From Actinomyces oris (lineage in GTDB: Bacteria > Actinomycetota > Actinomycetes > Actinomycetales > Actinomycetaceae), in contig NZ_MSKL01000008.1 of the NCBI RefSeq assembly GCF_001937665.1, positions 1-36,073 of the forward strand: a DNA stretch of 36,073 nt. Reading direction: 5' to 3'. The position numbers were made by a program, and so were the translations under genes. Positions 25,056 through 32,218 of the stretch are shown here, piece after piece; the stretch's first letter is position 1; every line of letters starts with the position of its first letter. The notes beneath the pieces were generated by a model. It did no database searches and had not been told where the DNA came from. It saw only the letters and a list, made by a program, of their open reading frames with translations.

Positions 25056-28043
25056 ATGAGCTCACCAGCAGAGCGCTATGCCGCATCTCGACGTCGACAG
25101 GCCGCCTCCAGCAGTGAGCTCGCCCGGTTCGCCCAGGGCTACGACTTCCCCCTCGACGCCTTCCAGGAGGAGGCCTGCGGCGCCGTCGAGAGGGGAGAGG
25201 GCGTCCTGGTTGCCGCCCCGACGGGCGCGGGCAAGACCGTGGTGGGGGAGTTCGCGGTCCACCTGGGCCTGGTCCGGGGGCTCAAGACCTTCTACACCGC
25301 CCCCATCAAGGCACTGAGCAACCAGAAGTACCTGGACCTCGTGGCCCGGCACGGTCAGGAGCGGGTGGGGCTGCTGACCGGTGACACCTCCGTCAACCCC
25401 CATGCGGACGTGGTGGTCATGACCACCGAGGTGCTGCGCAACATGCTCTACTCGGGCTCGCATGACCTGGATCGGCTGGGATTCGTGGTCATGGACGAGG
25501 TCCACTACCTGGCCGACCGCTTCCGCGGGCCGGTGTGGGAGGAGGTCATCATCCACCTGCCCGCCGAGGTCCAGGTGATCTCCCTGTCCGCCACGGTCTC
25601 CAACGCCGAGGAGTTCGGCGACTGGCTCGGCCAGGTGCGCGGCAGGACTGCCGTGGTCGTCTCAGAGGAGCGTCCCGTCCCGCTGACTCAACACATGATG
25701 GTCGGTCGCCGGCTGCTGCCGTTGTACTCCCACCCCGCGGATCCGGCTGAGCCCAAGACAGCCACCGACACGGCTGCTGCCACGGTGGATTCGGAGCGGG
25801 CAGAACAGCCAGAGCAGTCCGAGCAGAAGGAGCGGACGGGGCAGCCTCCGCTCAACCCCGAGCTGCTCAAGGCCGTCAAGCAGGCCCGGCGTGCCGCCGC
25901 CTCCGGAGGCGGCTCCAAGAACGGCCACCACGGACGCGGTGGCGGTTCCGCCCGGGGGCCGCAGCCCTGGAAGCGCTCCGCACGAGGCGGACGGGCACCT
26001 CGCCGCGGCGAGGGGGGAGCCCGCACGGCCAGGTTGAAGCCGCCCTCACGACTGCAGGTCGTGACGGCCTTGGAGGGGGCGCGCCTTCTGCCCGCGATCG
26101 TCTTCGTCTTCTCCCGAGCAGGTTGCGAGCAGGCCGTCCACCAGGTGGTGAGCGCCGGGGTGGACCTGACCACCGAGGCCGAGGCGGCCCGGATCCGTGA
26201 CGTCATCGAGCGGCGCACCGCCGACATCCCCGCCGGCGACCTGGGGGTCCTCGGCTTCCACTTCTGGGCCCACGCCCTGGAGCGTGGTGTTGCGGCCCAT
26301 CATGCGGGACTGCTGCCGGTGTTCAAGGAGACGGTGGAGGAGCTCTTCAGCGCGGGTCTGGTCAAGGTCGTCTACGCCACCGAGACCCTGGCACTGGGGA
26401 TCAACATGCCCGCCCGCACCGTAGTCCTGGAGTCACTGCGCAAGTGGAACGGCTCGGCCCATGTCACCCTCAGCCCGGGGGAGTACACCCAGCTGACGGG
26501 ACGGGCCGGGCGCCGCGGCATCGACATCGAGGGTCACGCCGTCGTGCTGGCGGCTGACGACGTCGAGCCGGCCACGGTCTCCTCACTGGCCTCCCGACGC
26601 ACCTACCCGCTGGTCTCCGCTTTCCGACCGACCTACAACATGGCCGTCAACCTGCTCGAGCGCATGCCCCGGACGCGGGTGCGTGAGGTGCTCGAGCAGT
26701 CCTTCGCCCAGTTCCAGGCCGACCGCGGCGTCGTCGAGCTGGCCGCTCAGGCCCGCCGCAAGCGCCACAGCCTGGAGGGCCTGGAGAAGGACATGACCTG
26801 TCGCCTGGGTGACTTCCGCGAGTACGCCTCCCTGCGCCAGGCCATCGCCGACGCCGAGGCGGACCTGTCGCGGGACAAGGCCGCGGCGCGCCGCAGCGAG
26901 ACGGGACGGACCATGAGCTCACTGGGACGCGGTGACGTCGTCGTCTTCCGCAAGGGACGACGCCGTCGCCACGGCATCGTCCTGGAGGTCGGTGCCGACC
27001 GGACCGGGACCCCCACCATCACGGTGCTGGGGGAGGACTCGCGAGTGGCCAGCCTGACCCCGGACACAGCGCCGGACGGAGTCATGCGTGTGGGCGCGCT
27101 GCGGGTGGCGGACTCGGTGGACCCGCACCGGCCCCGGGATCGGGACCGGCTCGTTCAGCGTCTGGTCGACGCGCTGCGCTCAGGGGACCTGGAAGGGGGC
27201 ACGAAGCGCACACGCACCCGCTCCAGCCGCGCACAGGCCCGCCGAGACAACGCGATCGAGAACCTCGAGCGCCTGCGCCACGAGATGCGCTCCCACCCCT
27301 GCCACGGGTGCCCCGACCGGGAGGAGCACGCGCGGGTGGGCCGCAAGTGGTCGCGGGCCAAGGCCGACGCCGAACGCCTCCAGCGACGCATCGAGACCCG
27401 CACCGGCACCATCGCCCGCCTCTTCGACGCCGTCTGCCAGGTGCTGCTCGAGCTGGGCTATCTGCGCCCGGTGGACCGGGGGCACCCGGAGCGCGAGCTG
27501 CGAGTCACGGGTGCCGGCAAGGTGCTGGCCCGGATCTATGCTGAGCGGGACCTGCTCATCGCCGAGTGCCTGCGCACGGGAGTCTTCGAGGACCTCAGCG
27601 CCTCAGAGCTGGCCGGGGCGCTGAGCGCCTGCGTCTACGAGCCACGACTGAGCGCCCAGTCGATCGGGCTGCCAGTGGCGCCCGGGTCGAGGCTCGGCCA
27701 GTGCCTGCGCGCACAGCTGGGGGTCTCCCACCGGATCCACGACCTGGAGTCCCTTGCCCGCATCGAGGCATCCTCGGGAGCAGAGCCGGCGTTGGCCGGG
27801 TCCGTCCAGGCCTGGTGCGATGGCGCGCAGCTGGCGGACATCCTGGATGCCACTGAGCTGACGGCCGGAGACTTCGTGCGCTGGTGCAAGCAGCTGCTCG
27901 ACGTCATCGGCCAGATCGCGAGCCTCTCACCACCACCGGACGCAAGCCCCGAGCAGGCCAGAGCGGTCACCAGCCTGTCGATGCGCGCTGCCGAGGCGTC
28001 CCTGGATCTCAATAGGGGAGTGGTGAGCTGGTCCGCCGTGTGA
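25056..28043 (+). CDS. helY: Ski2/Mtr4-like superfamily 2 RNA helicase HelY
   Basis: A 995-residue DExH-box helicase. Walker A is APTGAGKT (residues 54-61), then TAPIKALSNQKY (Ia), the DEVH box (147-150) and SLSAT motif III (176-180). Domain 2 has YATETLALGINMPARTVV and QLTGRAGRRGIDIEG (motif VI). The C-terminal third is the DSHCT-type helical region of Ski2/Mtr4 proteins, with CHGCPDREEH. A basic, Gly/Arg-rich low-complexity insert of about 105 residues (about 227-332) splits the two helicase domains. The ATG at 25056 is chosen over an upstream open stretch because it matches the family N-terminus and lies 7 bases after a -10-like hexamer. Likely an RNA-processing or decay helicase; the mycobacterial homologue is also called HelY. 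Confidence 0.93.
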   Translation: MSSPAERYAASRRRQAASSSELARFAQGYDFPLDAFQEEACGAVERGEGVLVAAPTGAGKTVVGEFAVHLGLVRGLKTFYTAPIKALSNQKYLDLVARHGQERVGLLTGDTSVNPHADVVVMTTEVLRNMLYSGSHDLDRLGFVVMDEVHYLADRFRGPVWEEVIIHLPAEVQVISLSATVSNAEEFGDWLGQVRGRTAVVVSEERPVPLTQHMMVGRRLLPLYSHPADPAEPKTATDTAAATVDSERAEQPEQSEQKERTGQPPLNPELLKAVKQARRAAASGGGSKNGHHGRGGGSARGPQPWKRSARGGRAPRRGEGGARTARLKPPSRLQVVTALEGARLLPAIVFVFSRAGCEQAVHQVVSAGVDLTTEAEAARIRDVIERRTADIPAGDLGVLGFHFWAHALERGVAAHHAGLLPVFKETVEELFSAGLVKVVYATETLALGINMPARTVVLESLRKWNGSAHVTLSPGEYTQLTGRAGRRGIDIEGHAVVLAADDVEPATVSSLASRRTYPLVSAFRPTYNMAVNLLERMPRTRVREVLEQSFAQFQADRGVVELAAQARRKRHSLEGLEKDMTCRLGDFREYASLRQAIADAEADLSRDKAAARRSETGRTMSSLGRGDVVVFRKGRRRRHGIVLEVGADRTGTPTITVLGEDSRVASLTPDTAPDGVMRVGALRVADSVDPHRPRDRDRLVQRLVDALRSGDLEGGTKRTRTRSSRAQARRDNAIENLERLRHEMRSHPCHGCPDREEHARVGRKWSRAKADAERLQRRIETRTGTIARLFDAVCQVLLELGYLRPVDRGHPERELRVTGAGKVLARIYAERDLLIAECLRTGVFEDLSASELAGALSACVYEPRLSAQSIGLPVAPGSRLGQCLRAQLGVSHRIHDLESLARIEASSGAEPALAGSVQAWCDGAQLADILDATELTAGDFVRWCKQLLDVIGQIASLSPPPDASPEQARAVTSLSMRAAEASLDLNRGVVSWSAV

Positions 28044-28101
28044 CGCTGCGGCTAGTACTCTCGTTCCAGCCGATACTCCGGACGACAGGACTCATACCCC
28101 A

Positions 28102-29019
28102 ATGTCAGGCTTCTTCGCCCTCCTCGACGACATCGCCACGCTCGCCAAGCTGACGCTGTCCACCGTTGACGACACGGCCTCCATGGCCGTCAAGACCTCC
28201 GCGAAGGTGTCGGCGGCTGCCGTCGACGACGTCGCCACCACGCCCCAGTACGTCACCGGTATCACCCCGGATTGTGAGCTGCCGATCATCAAGAGGATCA
28301 CGCTGGGCTCGCTGCGCAACAAGCTCCTCATCATCCTGCCGATCGGCCTGCTGCTGACAGCCGTGGCACCGTGGCTCCTGCCGGTGGCACTCATCATCGG
28401 CGGCGCCTACCTGTGCTTCGAGGGTGGGGAGAAGATCCTGGAGCGCTTCGGCGGCGTTGCCCACGCCATGGAGAAAACCGGCCCGGTCGACGAGGCCCAG
28501 ATCATCCGTCAGGCCATCACGACGGACTTCGTCCTGTCCACCGAGATCATGCTGCTGGCCCTGGCCGAGGTCGAGGGGGAGTCCTCCATGCGGCGCATCA
28601 TCGTCCTGGTCCTCATCGCCCTGCTCATCACCTTCGCCGTCTACGGCCTGGTGGCGGCCCTCATCAAGCTCGACGACGCCGGGGCGCACCTGGCCGGGCA
28701 GGGCCGTACCGGCATCATCCGGTCCTTCGGGCGTGCGATCGTGACCTTGGCGCCGGCGCTCTTCCGCGGCATCGGGATCGTCGGGACCGTGGCGATGCTG
28801 TGGGTCGGCGGACACATCCTGGCGACCAACCTCGCCAAGGTTGGCTTCCACCCCCTGCACCACGCCATTGAGTGGGCCGAGGAGCTCACCCACAACCCGG
28901 TCCTGTCCTGGATCACCGGAACAGCCATGTCCTGCCTCATCGGCGCAGTCATCGGCACCCTGCTGGCCCTGGCCTGGCAGCCCGTGCACCACGCTGTGGC
29001 CCGCCGTCACAAAGGTTAA
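28102..29019 (+). CDS. DUF808 family membrane protein (YedI-like)
   Basis: A 305-residue inner-membrane protein of unknown function. The opening MSGFFALLDDIATLAKLT, the VDDVATTPQYVTGITPDCELPIIKRITLGSLRNKLLIILP block and LCFEGGEKILE are diagnostic of the DUF808/YedI family. About six hydrophobic spans follow, with a polar segment at about 120-150 (GPVDEAQIIRQAITTDFVLSTEIMLLAL). The length is typical. The ATG at 28102 has an AGGA about 11 bases upstream, somewhat far. No specific biochemical role is known to me. The gene lies 58 bases after helY and ends 29 bases before the lnt start in the same direction. Confidence 0.92.
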   Translation: MSGFFALLDDIATLAKLTLSTVDDTASMAVKTSAKVSAAAVDDVATTPQYVTGITPDCELPIIKRITLGSLRNKLLIILPIGLLLTAVAPWLLPVALIIGGAYLCFEGGEKILERFGGVAHAMEKTGPVDEAQIIRQAITTDFVLSTEIMLLALAEVEGESSMRRIIVLVLIALLITFAVYGLVAALIKLDDAGAHLAGQGRTGIIRSFGRAIVTLAPALFRGIGIVGTVAMLWVGGHILATNLAKVGFHPLHHAIEWAEELTHNPVLSWITGTAMSCLIGAVIGTLLALAWQPVHHAVARRHKG

Positions 29020-29035
29020 CCATCAAACTTACCCG

Positions 29036-29041
29036 TATGCT
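29036..29041 (+). promoter_or_regulatory. lnt: Predicted -10 element for leaderless lnt
   Basis: TATGCT lies 7 bases before the GTG at 29049, and no ribosome site is present. The ATG inside this hexamer (29037) is in the same frame and could be mistaken for the start; the promoter-like spacing argues for the GTG. Confidence 0.45.
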
Positions 29042-29048
29042 TCACCGC

Positions 29049-30695
29049 GTGACAGAGCCTTCCCGGTTGCCCTCCTGGCTGCGTACCCGGCTGCTTTCTC
29101 AGTCTCCCCGCCGGCTTCGCCGATCAGCGCCCGCAGCGGTGGCGCTGCTGGCGGGCCTGGCCACCTACGCCGCCTTCCCCCCGGTGAACCTGTGGTGGTC
29201 GGCCCTCATCGGGGTCGGAGCATTCATGCTCCTCATCCGCGGCCGCGGCTTCTGGGCGGGCACCGGTCTGGGACTGCTCTACGGCTTCGGCCTGTTCACG
29301 CCTCTGCTGCACTTCACGATGGTGGGTATGGGCAACCCGATCGGCTGGATCGCGCTGACGCTCTTCGAGTCGCTCTACCTGGCTGGACTCGGCGGGGCCT
29401 GGTCCCTGGTGAGTCGCCTGCCGCTGCTCCAGGGAGCTGCCCCCCGAGGGCGGTTCACGCGGCGTGTGCCGGCCGGTGCAGCCAGCGTGCTCTTCTTCGC
29501 TGTGCTGTGGTCCGGGGTCGAGGAGCTGCGCTCAGTGTGGCCGCTGGGTGGTTTCCCCTTCGGGCGCCTGGCCTTCGCCATGTCTGATGCCCCCATCCTG
29601 CCGGCCGCCGCCTATGTCGGCAGCGCCGGGGTGGGGCTGCTGGTATCACTGGCCGCGGCATGCATCGCTCACGCGGCTCGATCCGTCTATGAGCGCCGTG
29701 CCCTGCCGGTCCTCCTCAGCGCAGCACTCGCAGCGGCTCTGCTCGTTGCGCCGCGGACGCTGCCACTGGATACGCGAGCCGAGAACGGCACCGTCCGTGT
29801 CGGAGCCGTCCAGGGCAACGTGGCCACCGACTTCGAGGACGCCTTCAACCGGGCCCTGGAGGTGACCGGCAACCACGCTGAGGCCACGAGGAAGCTGGCC
29901 GCCGACGTCGGCCCCGGTAGTCTCGATATGGTCGTCTGGCCGGAGAACTCCGCGGACCTCGACCCGCGCGACTACCCGGCCTCTGCGGCCATCGTTGATG
30001 AGGCCGCCCAAGCGGTCCGGGCTCCGGTTCTCGTGGGCGCGGTTCCTTTCGTCGACGACATCCGCTACAACGACGTCCTCATCTGGAATCCCGGCGACGT
30101 CTCCGGGAACACATCTCATTCCTACTACCGCAAGCACCGCCCCGTGCCCTTCGCGGAGTACATCCCCTCCCGTTCTCTGGTACGGCGCCTGACCACCCAG
30201 GTCGACCGGGTCGGTATCGATATGCTGCCCGGCACCGGTCCCAGCACGCTGACGGTTCCGGCCATCACCCAGGGCCGAGACGTCACCTTCGCCATGGGCA
30301 TCTGCTTTGAGGTCGCCTATGACGACGCCCTGCGCACCGGCGTCAAACAGGGCGGGCAGGCGATCATCATCCCGACGAACAACGCCTCCTTCCTCGACTC
30401 AGGCGAGGCCGCCCAGCAGCTCGCCCAGGGGCGCGTCCAGGCCGTGGTCCATGGACGCAGTGTCATCCAGGCCTCCACCGTCGGTTACACCGCGATCATC
30501 AACCCCCGCGGTGAAGTCGAGCAGGTCACCCAGCCATACACTCAGGCGAGTCTCGTGGCCGACGTCGCGCTGCGCAGCTCCCAGACTGTTGCCGACCGGC
30601 TCGGTGCCGCCCCCGGCATCATCCTCCTCGTCGGTGCAGGCGCGCTGGTCGGAGCCGGTATCCTGAGCCAAGTGCGCCCAAGGCGCAGCCACTAG
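29049..30695 (+). CDS. lnt: Apolipoprotein N-acyltransferase
   Basis: A 548-residue membrane enzyme that adds the third acyl chain to the lipidated cysteine of lipoproteins. After a basic N-terminus come about six to seven spans, then a nitrilase-like domain facing outside, then a final span. The triad is intact: Glu299 in WPENS, Lys362 in YYRKHRPVPFAEY and Cys419 in GICFEVAY. NNASFLDSGEAAQQLAQGRVQAV is a further family block. The GTG at 29049 is preferred over the in-frame ATG at 29037 because TATGCT lies 7 bases before it. The polyprenol-phosphate-mannose synthase gene follows; in Mycobacterium tuberculosis the two are fused as Ppm1, and here they are separate neighbours. RibY in this window is a likely client. 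Confidence 0.93.
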   Translation: MTEPSRLPSWLRTRLLSQSPRRLRRSAPAAVALLAGLATYAAFPPVNLWWSALIGVGAFMLLIRGRGFWAGTGLGLLYGFGLFTPLLHFTMVGMGNPIGWIALTLFESLYLAGLGGAWSLVSRLPLLQGAAPRGRFTRRVPAGAASVLFFAVLWSGVEELRSVWPLGGFPFGRLAFAMSDAPILPAAAYVGSAGVGLLVSLAAACIAHAARSVYERRALPVLLSAALAAALLVAPRTLPLDTRAENGTVRVGAVQGNVATDFEDAFNRALEVTGNHAEATRKLAADVGPGSLDMVVWPENSADLDPRDYPASAAIVDEAAQAVRAPVLVGAVPFVDDIRYNDVLIWNPGDVSGNTSHSYYRKHRPVPFAEYIPSRSLVRRLTTQVDRVGIDMLPGTGPSTLTVPAITQGRDVTFAMGICFEVAYDDALRTGVKQGGQAIIIPTNNASFLDSGEAAQQLAQGRVQAVVHGRSVIQASTVGYTAIINPRGEVEQVTQPYTQASLVADVALRSSQTVADRLGAAPGIILLVGAGALVGAGILSQVRPRRSH

Positions 30696-30730
30696 CCTCG
30701 ACGCCACGCTACTCAACCATGGAGAGAGAA

Positions 30731-31570
30731 GTGAAGACACTCGTCGTCATCCCCACCTACAACGAGATCGAGTCCCTGCCCGTGGCACTGGACCGGGTCC
30801 GCGAGCACGCTCCCGAGGCGGACATTCTCGTCGTCGACGACGGTTCCCCCGACGGTACCGGTGACTACGCCGATACCCGCGCGGACGAGGACTCCCACGT
30901 CCATGTCCTGCACCGCTCGGAGAAGAACGGGCTGGGTCCGGCTTACCTCGCCGGGTTCTCCTGGGCACTGGCCGCCGGCTATGAGCTCATCGTGGAGATG
31001 GATGCCGACGGCTCCCACCGCGCCGAGGACCTGGCCTTGCTCATTCAACGCGCCGAGATGGCCGACGAGCCGGACCTCGTCATCGGCTCACGGTGGGTCT
31101 CCGGCGGCGCCACCGAGGGCTGGGACGCCAAGCGCGTGGCCCTGTCCAAGGCCGGGAACCTCTACATCAACGCCATGCTGGGTCTGCGCGTCAAGGACGC
31201 CACCGCGGGCTTCCGGGTCTTCCGTGCCTCGATCCTGCGCCGCATGGACCTCGGTAAGGTCGAGGCCCTCGGTTACGGGTTCCAGGTCAATATGACCAAG
31301 CTGGTTGACGAGATCGGCGGCCGCATCGTGGAGATGCCTATCACCTTCCTGGAGCGGGAGGCCGGCCAGTCCAAGCTCTCCGGGGGAATCTTCACCGAGG
31401 AGCTGTCCCTTGTGACCCGTTGGGGAGTGGCCAAGCGCTCCAGCCAGCTGCTCGATGCGGCCAAGGTCGCCGGTAGCAGGCTTCGCGCCGCCCGCGACAA
31501 GCGCCGTCGGGCTGCTGCTGGCTACCAGCAGCAGCGCCCGTCGGCCTCATCCCGTCAGAAGCGCTCCTAG
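30731..31570 (+). CDS. ppm: Polyprenol monophosphomannose synthase (GT2 glycosyltransferase)
   Basis: A 279-residue glycosyltransferase that moves mannose from GDP-mannose to polyprenyl phosphate, supplying donor for lipoglycan and protein mannosylation. TLVVIPTYNEIESLP, the VVDDGSPDGTGD nucleotide site (residues 34-45) and EMDADGSH (89-96) match the DPM1-like D2 half of mycobacterial Ppm1. No C-terminal membrane spans are visible; the tail is basic and Gln/Ser-rich. The start is probably the GTG at 30731, preceded by GGAGAGAG and giving the family-like N-terminus; an in-frame ATG (30719) would add four residues but lacks a ribosome site. It follows lnt by 35 bases and converges on rbpA, the same neighbourhood as in mycobacteria. 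Confidence 0.92.
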   Translation: MKTLVVIPTYNEIESLPVALDRVREHAPEADILVVDDGSPDGTGDYADTRADEDSHVHVLHRSEKNGLGPAYLAGFSWALAAGYELIVEMDADGSHRAEDLALLIQRAEMADEPDLVIGSRWVSGGATEGWDAKRVALSKAGNLYINAMLGLRVKDATAGFRVFRASILRRMDLGKVEALGYGFQVNMTKLVDEIGGRIVEMPITFLEREAGQSKLSGGIFTEELSLVTRWGVAKRSSQLLDAAKVAGSRLRAARDKRRRAAAGYQQQRPSASSRQKRS

Positions 31571-31577
31571 CGGGCCT

Positions 31578-31937
31578 TCAGCCGCTGACCCGCTCGCGGT
31601 AGACCTCGCCACTGCGCAGTGCCTCGAGGCGCTCATTGAGGAGAACCTCGAGCTCATCGACCTTGCGGCGCTCCAGGAGCATGTCCCAGTGGGTGCGCGG
31701 GGTCTTCTTGGGCTCGTCGGGCTCGGGCTCGTCCTCACCGCGTCGGGCGGCGATCTGGCCGCACTCGGGGCACTCCCAGGTGGGAGGCACCTCGGCCTCG
31801 GTGGACATCGGGATCCTGGTGACGTGCGCCATCGGGCACTCGTAGCTGACGATCATCCGCTCAGCGAACTCGACGCCGTCCTCCGACTCCATCGACTTCG
31901 CACCGATGGTCATGCCTCGCAGTGCGCGGTCTGCCAT
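31578..31937 (-). CDS. rbpA: RNA polymerase-binding protein RbpA
   Basis: A 119-residue actinobacterial transcription factor that binds RNA polymerase and the principal sigma factor and helps open promoters. ADRALRG at the N-terminus, the core SYECPMAHVTRIP...WECPECGQIA (Cys34, His38, Cys56 and Cys59 as likely metal ligands), the KKTPRTHWDMLLERR basic linker and the sigma-binding helix ELEVLLNERLEALR are all present. The ATG at 31937 has GGAG 8 or so bases upstream; the frame is open further but unsupported. It converges on ppm with only 7 bases between the stops. A SigR/SigH-like promoter lies about 90 bases upstream, as reported for the Streptomyces gene. Confidence 0.96.
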   Translation of the reverse strand: MADRALRGMTIGAKSMESEDGVEFAERMIVSYECPMAHVTRIPMSTEAEVPPTWECPECGQIAARRGEDEPEPDEPKKTPRTHWDMLLERRKVDELEVLLNERLEALRSGEVYRERVSG

Positions 31938-32027
31938 GCTTCTGGTCTCCTTGTGGCTCGTCTCTCGTGGTGTCCCGGTCCTCTGGCGGAGCGTACGGCT
32001 CACGCACAGCCTCAAGGGCACCGGTGC

Positions 32028-32057
32028 GTCAACACCGAAGGAGGGCACAGTGTTCCC
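32028..32057 (-). promoter_or_regulatory. rbpA: SigR/SigH-type (thiol-oxidative stress) promoter of rbpA
   Basis: On the minus strand GGGAAC (32057-32052) is followed by exactly 18 bases and then GTTGAC (32033-32028). The known actinobacterial SigR/SigH consensus is GGAA(T/C)-N18-19-GTT. The start would be near 32020, leaving a leader of about 85 bases. In Streptomyces rbpA is a known SigR target, so both motif and gene fit. No sigma gene is in the window. Confidence 0.7.
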
Positions 32058-32205
32058 ACCGGGTTCCTCCGGTCTCGACGCGATCAGGGTAATGATGATA
32101 CCGGTTGGCGTCTAACGCGACGTCGTCGGTCCGGATCGGCGACGTCGCTGCGGTCGACATCGCCGGAACAGACGTCTACGCCCTGTACGGGACGCCAGGG
32201 AACGG

Positions 32206-32211
32206 CATACT
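32206..32211 (+). promoter_or_regulatory. pfkA: Predicted -10 element for leaderless pfkA
   Basis: CATACT lies 7 bases before the pfkA ATG with no ribosome site between. It matches TATAAT at four of six positions and repeats the spacing seen before helY and lnt in this window. The rest of the 281-base rbpA-pfkA gap holds the rbpA promoter and nothing else recognisable. Confidence 0.45.
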
Positions 32212-32218
32212 TGGCTCC

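Noticed and set aside
31571-31615. Bidirectional terminator between ppm and rbpA
   Set aside because: AGCGG/CCGCT-type short pairings exist, but they lie partly inside rbpA, the stems are short and there is no T run on either strand.
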